From an uncultured Clostridia bacterium (GTDB taxonomy: Bacteria; Bacillota; Clostridia; TANB77; CAG-508), in contig CANQLM010000005.1 of NCBI GenBank assembly GCA_947624735.1, positions 1 through 33,550 on the forward strand: a DNA stretch of 33,550 nucleotides. The letters are read 5' to 3'. How positions within the stretch are numbered: the first letter of the stretch is position 1; the number at the start of each line of letters is the position of its first letter. Shown here one piece after another: positions 28,467 through 33,550 of the stretch. Under the pieces are notes generated by a model, which searched no databases, was not told the origin of the DNA, and saw only the letters and a program-made list of their open reading frames with translations. Made by a program: the position numbers and the translations under genes.

Positions 28467-30116
28467 TTATCTCCTTCTTTGACCTGGAATTTGATAACTT
28501 ATCTCTAAATCCGACTGACTTAATATTTCATCATCTTCATTAAGGCTTACTTGTCTTCTAAAAGAAACTTGTCCAGATTCATCGGTAGTGTTAAAGAGTT
28601 GTAATTCTTCAATTGTAACAGTATTATTATAATCGCAACTTAATCTCCAAGCTGTTCCTTCTTGTGACATTTTACTATTATAGCTTCCATAATTTCGCTC
28701 ATGTGTTGGAGTTAGAGGCTCATTCTTTTTACTTGTTAGTCCACAAAATTCAGATACTGCCCTACCAAGATTACAAATAATTCCTGTATCGATTGTAAAA
28801 TCAGGATTAAAGAAATCTGATGCTTTATATTCAGCTTCTTGTAATGCTGTTACATATGCATTTACCATTGGTAAAATTTCTTCCATAATATATTGACTTT
28901 TATCTTTCTTACCATTTTTCTCGTAGTATTTTGCTTGTTGCATACAAATTGTCAATGTATTATACACATCTTGCCATGTTGCATTATCAAATTTTTCAAG
29001 ACTTTTTAATCCTTTTTTAGCTTTGTACTGTATCATTGAGTTTACTAAAAATCTTTCAGTTACAATGTAACCAGAATTAACTCTATAATCTGTTTTAGGA
29101 TATATATTAAATCCATAATTTCCATTCTCTTCTATGCTCGGATTGATTGAATAGTATATACCTTCTGCATTTTGCATCAAATATAGTTTCACAATTTTAT
29201 AATCTTTAACTTTTAAAAACTTAAAAGCTATTTTTTTCAATTCTTGAATAGAAGATACTTTGTCATAGAGGTCAATCTCATAAAATAGTGTCGCTTCTTC
29301 TGTGAGTCTAATTTTATGTTCATACGGGTCACTTATTTGGGCTACATTTAATTTACAATTTTCATCTACAGAGATATATAGATAGTTTTCTGTGCAAATT
29401 ACTTTGTGTCCAAGTACATCAGTATCAAATACTTCGGCAATTTTGACTAATGGCTTATACCTAATTTCTACACACATTTTTCTACTTCCAGCTCCAACTT
29501 TGTTATAGTATGGTTTATAGATTTTTAAGAAATTAGCCATATCACTCACATAGTCATATCTACTAAAAGATTGTGTTCTTGCACATTCCCAACCAGTTTC
29601 ATATGGTGTAAACGATAATCTTACTCCTCCTAATGCTTCCAACAGTTGTTTGTTAATTTGAGCATGCATTTGATTTAATTGTTGGTTGTGCCTGCTATAT
29701 CCTACTGTTGAGATTCTTGTCAAAACCCCTAATTCTCTGTATGCCAGTTTAATAAAGCTATACAAATATGGATAATTTCCTATATCATTGTCTAAATATG
29801 AGAAAATTACACCGGTTCTGTGTTCAAATCTGTCCCATACAATTAATGGCTTACTTTTTTCTTCCTTTGGAGAAGAATATTTTAAAGCAGCAATTACATT
29901 TCTCTGTCTTTTTTCAGTCCAATATTCTGTTGTGGTACCAGCAAATTTGCTACATATTTTACATGCATTCAAGCATCCTATTTGTGGTTGAAAATGCCGA
30001 AGTTTTGAAAAGAATTCTACTGGTAAGTTAGAAAATTCTTCAATCAATTTTTTTCTTTCCAAATAGTCTTCTTTACAAATTTCGTTTTCGTCAGATAATA
30101 GAAATTTCTTATACAT
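28467..30116 (-). CDS. Putative radical SAM enzyme of unknown function
   Basis: CLNACKIC matches the CX3CX2C cluster motif. Start at 30116 preferred: AGGAGG RBS and ATGTATAA overlap with the kinase stop. Confidence 0.65.
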   Translation of the reverse strand: MYKKFLLSDENEICKEDYLERKKLIEEFSNLPVEFFSKLRHFQPQIGCLNACKICSKFAGTTTEYWTEKRQRNVIAALKYSSPKEEKSKPLIVWDRFEHRTGVIFSYLDNDIGNYPYLYSFIKLAYRELGVLTRISTVGYSRHNQQLNQMHAQINKQLLEALGGVRLSFTPYETGWECARTQSFSRYDYVSDMANFLKIYKPYYNKVGAGSRKMCVEIRYKPLVKIAEVFDTDVLGHKVICTENYLYISVDENCKLNVAQISDPYEHKIRLTEEATLFYEIDLYDKVSSIQELKKIAFKFLKVKDYKIVKLYLMQNAEGIYYSINPSIEENGNYGFNIYPKTDYRVNSGYIVTERFLVNSMIQYKAKKGLKSLEKFDNATWQDVYNTLTICMQQAKYYEKNGKKDKSQYIMEEILPMVNAYVTALQEAEYKASDFFNPDFTIDTGIICNLGRAVSEFCGLTSKKNEPLTPTHERNYGSYNSKMSQEGTAWRLSCDYNNTVTIEELQLFNTTDESGQVSFRRQVSLNEDDEILSQSDLEISYQIPGQRRR

Positions 30117-30684
30117 AAAGCTGTTCCTCCTTAATTTTTTCATAAAGTTTTTTTATGTTTGTATCAATGTCTGGATTAGAATTATCAAAATATATTACGT
30201 TTTTGCTTAATAGACTTTGAAACTTTTCCAAAAAGGAATCTCTTTTTTGTTTATCATCTAAGACTTTATCTAATATTGATTTTCCTCTCTTATTTATTCT
30301 ATCTTGTCTAATTTTTTCAGGCAATCCGACAAATATCGTTAAATCTGGTTCCAGTATATTAAATTTTTCATAGTCAAATTCTACATTTAATCCTGCTACT
30401 TGATGAGAAACAGTAGTATCTATAAAATATCTTACACAGTAGACATTTCTATTTTTATAATCTAGATTTTTCTTAATGTAGTCTGAGATGAATACAACTG
30501 AAGATAAATAATATAAATAATGTGCCATTTGAGATGTTTGTCTCACAATATTATCAATTTTTTCACGTTCTTGATATTCTTTGCTTGGTGTCCGCGTTAG
30601 GAATGATGTTAAATCTAGTGCGTGAAGTTTTTCCGCTACAGTACTAGTTCCCGAACCATCTAGTCCTGTAATTACTATAAACAT
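30109..30684 (-). CDS. P-loop nucleoside/nucleotide kinase, thymidylate-kinase-like
   Basis: MFIVITGLDGSGTSTVAEKL (Walker A), FLTRTPSKEY (TREP-like), PDLTIFVGLPEKIRQDRINKRGK. Confidence 0.85.
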   Translation of the reverse strand: MFIVITGLDGSGTSTVAEKLHALDLTSFLTRTPSKEYQEREKIDNIVRQTSQMAHYLYYLSSVVFISDYIKKNLDYKNRNVYCVRYFIDTTVSHQVAGLNVEFDYEKFNILEPDLTIFVGLPEKIRQDRINKRGKSILDKVLDDKQKRDSFLEKFQSLLSKNVIYFDNSNPDIDTNIKKLYEKIKEEQLYV

Positions 30685-30872
30685 TTTATTTCCTCCTTTA
30701 CAAAAAATAATTATATTTTTGTATCTAAAAAATTTGATACAATAAAATTATACTATTAATTTACATAATTTTCAAGTTTTTATTAAAAAAATATTTAATT
30801 ATTCATTTATATTAAAATTTTAAAATGAGTAGTAATCTAAATTCATTTTTTAATATAATAATAAGAAAAACT

Positions 30873-30911
30873 AACTTAAAAGAGATTCTATTTTAGAATC
30901 TCTTTTAAGTT
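30873..30911 (-). terminator. Terminator overlapping the 3' end of the M29 peptidase gene
   Basis: AACTTAAAAGAGATTCTA-TTT-TAGAATCTCTTTTAAGTT perfect 18-bp stem, then a T-rich tract on the minus strand. Confidence 0.8.
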
Positions 30912-32039
30912 TTCTGAATTTAATATTTCCAATTCTTTTAATACAAATTTTCCATCTTTCATAATTAAAATATCGTCAAAATATATTTCTCCACCACCAT
31001 ATTCTTTTTTCAATATTTTTACTATATCCCAATGAATAGCTGACCTATTTCCATTATCACTTTCTTCTAGTGCCATTCCCGGTGTAAAATGAAAACTTCC
31101 ATTTATTTTTTCGTCAAATAATGTATCAAACATAGTATTATTTATATATGGATTAAGTCCAAATGCAAATTCTCCTATGTATCTTGCTCCTTCATCTGTG
31201 TCTAATATTTTATTAAGTTCTATGCTATGTTCTTTAGCCGTCGCATTTACTATTTTTCCATCTATAAAATCAAATCTTATATTTTCAAAAATTATGTTGT
31301 TATACTTAGTTTTAGTATTGTACGTAATATAACCATTAACACTTTCCCTTATCGGGGCTGTGGCTACTTCTCCATCTGGCAAATTAAATGTTCCATAATA
31401 CTTTTCTGCTGGAATTCCTTTAATGCTAAATGTTAAATCAGTATCAGATGATACAATATGAACTTTATCAGTTTTATTCATTAGTTTCTTTAATGGTTCC
31501 ATTAAATTTTTCAACTTATCATAATTTATTGTATTAACATTATAATAAAAGTCTTTAAATTCTTCTAATTTCATACCGCTTTTATTTGCAAAATATTCAT
31601 TTGGATATCTTAAAATGCACCATTTGGTATGTTTTACTCTTTGCTCTAGATGTACTAATGCTGTATAATATTTATTATACATTTCTAATTTTTCTATTGG
31701 AACACTTGATAATGGTTTATCTTTATTTTGAGAACTTATTCCTATATATGCTTGCATTGCTTTCATTCTGTCATAATCTTTTTTGCCATATTCAATAATT
31801 TCTTTTTCGCTTGCGTTTATTAAAAAATTTTTAAGTTCTTGATAGTTTACTATACTTAAAGTAGGTTTAGCACCAAGATTTTTTGCTTGTGATACAATTT
31901 CATTTGCAAGTTCTAGACCATCTTCTCCAATTAATTCTACTAATAAATTTTCTTCTTTATTTAGTGATATGGAATTTTCTAAAATATTCTTTGCAAGTTT
32001 TACATTTCTTTTATCCAAAATATTACCTCTTTTAACCAA
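30888..32039 (-). CDS. M29 family aminopeptidase
   Basis: NLPDGEVATAPIRESVNGYI, EFAFGLNPYINNTMFDTLFDEKINGSFHFTPG, NRSAIHWDIVKI. Confidence 0.93.
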   Translation of the reverse strand: MVKRGNILDKRNVKLAKNILENSISLNKEENLLVELIGEDGLELANEIVSQAKNLGAKPTLSIVNYQELKNFLINASEKEIIEYGKKDYDRMKAMQAYIGISSQNKDKPLSSVPIEKLEMYNKYYTALVHLEQRVKHTKWCILRYPNEYFANKSGMKLEEFKDFYYNVNTINYDKLKNLMEPLKKLMNKTDKVHIVSSDTDLTFSIKGIPAEKYYGTFNLPDGEVATAPIRESVNGYITYNTKTKYNNIIFENIRFDFIDGKIVNATAKEHSIELNKILDTDEGARYIGEFAFGLNPYINNTMFDTLFDEKINGSFHFTPGMALEESDNGNRSAIHWDIVKILKKEYGGGEIYFDDILIMKDGKFVLKELEILNSENLKEILK

Positions 32040-32089
32040 TTACATTTTATAAAATCATTATAATTAGTTTAATTTTAAAAGTCAATTTT

Positions 32090-32857
32090 TTATATCCTAT
32101 AATTACCATTTAAATAATAAATAAAAAATGGAGTATTATTTTTTTCAATAAGTTTTTCTAATATTTCTTCTTTAGATTTAAAAAAGTTATATTTTAAAAT
32201 CAATTTTTGTTTATTGTTAAAAAACACCTGAGCAAGAAGATAATCATTCATATTGATATTAAATAAGTTATTCTTTTTCAAATAATTGCATACAAAAAAT
32301 TTGCAAGATATATTTTCTGTAGTACATCTTTTATCTTTACCAAGATATTTGCAAACTTTAACATTATCAATGAACTTAAATACATTTTTAGAATAATTAA
32401 AGGAATAGCAACATCCATTCTCTTTATGGGCAGCTTTGTGATTCTTTGATGCAATACAAACATCATTACAAAATTTGCAAGGATTACATTGATTCCATAA
32501 AGTATCTAAAGATTTAAAAATATTATCATACAAATATAAATATCTATCTTTACCTTCATTTATAAAAATTGCTTTTATAGCTGTTAATATGTTATCATTA
32601 CAATTAGATAAAATATACTGTATTTTGAAGTCATTACATTCAGTAACAAAATCTATATGCGATTTTTGGAAATATAATAATTTCTTTATACATTTTACAT
32701 TATTGTTTATATCATTTGAAAAATTGATTTTTAGTGCAGGATTAATATCATTATATTTTTGATTAATATTAAAGTCTATACTTTTGATATTAGAAGAATT
32801 TATATGTGAATTTTCAATTATATTACCAGTATAATCTATATAAATCATTGATATCAC
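32090..32857 (-). CDS. Hypothetical Cys-rich protein
   Basis: CNPCKFCNDVC..CCYSF..CKYLGKDKRCTTENISCKFFVC; candidate metal/cluster-binding. Confidence 0.6.
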   Translation of the reverse strand: MISMIYIDYTGNIIENSHINSSNIKSIDFNINQKYNDINPALKINFSNDINNNVKCIKKLLYFQKSHIDFVTECNDFKIQYILSNCNDNILTAIKAIFINEGKDRYLYLYDNIFKSLDTLWNQCNPCKFCNDVCIASKNHKAAHKENGCCYSFNYSKNVFKFIDNVKVCKYLGKDKRCTTENISCKFFVCNYLKKNNLFNINMNDYLLAQVFFNNKQKLILKYNFFKSKEEILEKLIEKNNTPFFIYYLNGNYRI

Positions 32858-32931
32858 CTTTCATTAAGTCATTATCTTTTCAGAATAAACTTGCGCTCCT
32901 TCTGATATTTTAAGTTTATATATTTTCTTTT

Positions 32932-33550
32932 TCATTCTATAACTTTAGGCATTGGTAGTCCAAATTTAACTTGTTTGAATATTTCAATTTTTTGATTTTT
33001 ACATAGTTCTGTATACTTATCATCCCATGAAAGTCTATATGCATTTTTCTGTTTTAATCCTAATTTTTTTATCCAAAATAAAATTGTTTCTTCAGCATCT
33101 TTTATTTTACTCTTGTTTTCTATTTCAAGAGCTACTCCAAATGGATATTTATCAATTACTATTTCTATATCTTCATTATCAAATACATTCCTATATCTCT
33201 CATAAGATTCTATATTTTTCATTTTTATGACTTTTTCTAATAAGTATTCTAATTCATTAAGTTCATTATAATCAAAATTAACTTCTATTTCTTCTTCTTT
33301 ATTAACAATTCCATTTAAAGTATTAGCATTTCTCTTTTTCCAACTTATTTTTGCTTTAGAATTTCCATTCTCCATATTTTTCGAACATCTAACTCTAAAT
33401 CTTCCATCAACATTTTTACTGTAAAAACTTTGATTCTTATTTGGATGGTCATATTGTGTAGTAATTTCATAAAAACAACCTTCATATTTTAAATTATCAA
33501 ATTTTTTTAATTTATTTAATAATTCTTCATATTTTTCAAGTCCATAGTAA
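32932..33550 (-). CDS. CYTH-like domain protein, 5' end off the window
   Basis: The frame stays open upstream of the tracked Met: ..NLKYEGCFYEITTQYDHPNKNQSFYSKNVDGRFRVRCSKNMENGNSKAKISWKKR..EIEIVIDKYPFGVALEIENKSKIKDAEETILFWIKKLGL. Confidence 0.75.
   Translation of the reverse strand, partial: YYGLEKYEELLNKLKKFDNLKYEGCFYEITTQYDHPNKNQSFYSKNVDGRFRVRCSKNMENGNSKAKISWKKRNANTLNGIVNKEEEIEVNFDYNELNELEYLLEKVIKMKNIESYERYRNVFDNEDIEIVIDKYPFGVALEIENKSKIKDAEETILFWIKKLGLKQKNAYRLSWDDKYTELCKNQKIEIFKQVKFGLPMPKVIE

Noticed and set aside
28467-30143. Annotated start of the radical-SAM ORF at 30143
   Set aside because: The internal Met at 30116 has an AGGAGG RBS and an ATGTATAA overlap with the kinase stop, so it is the likelier start.
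1-33550. DGR reverse transcriptase or template repeat, CRISPR array, rRNA or tRNA genes within the window
   Set aside because: No RT-motif ORF (YxDD type), no AAC-rich match to the VR anchors, no regularly spaced repeats and no recognisable tRNA/rRNA seen by eye.

Overview
This is an AT-rich Clostridia-like Firmicutes chromosome segment. It carries a housekeeping block on the minus strand (pyrH-frr-uppS-cdsA-rseP-polC), a heterodimeric ABC exporter, ppaC, a Fic/VbhA-type toxin-antitoxin pair and a cotJA-cotJB-cotJC spore-coat operon.

The main discovery is that cotJC (Mn-catalase-like coat protein) is split by a ~4.7 kb element at 21718-26412. The element encodes a large serine recombinase. 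The two halves share a CACGG core. Joining them at that core restores a 215-codon in-frame CotJC, and joining the element ends gives an attP-like dyad. This is architecturally like skin/sigK, i.e. a possible excisable intervening sequence in a sporulation gene.

The element's cargo includes a RelE/ParE-type TA module and a prepilin-like protein with a C-type-lectin/FGE-like C-terminus. That C-terminus looks like a diversity-generating retroelement (DGR) variable region. A paralogue with the same layout lies at 275-1502. No DGR reverse transcriptase or template repeat is visible in the window.

The two pilin-like genes contain three apparent +1 frameshifts. All three fall on a zero-frame CGG codon, where skipping the C restores the conserved frame.

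Other points: a tight kinase/radical-SAM/NADAR/GreA operon, a 28-bp-TIR MITE-like element, a ~98 nt long hairpin and a T-box at the left edge. All calls were made by eye, with no database search.
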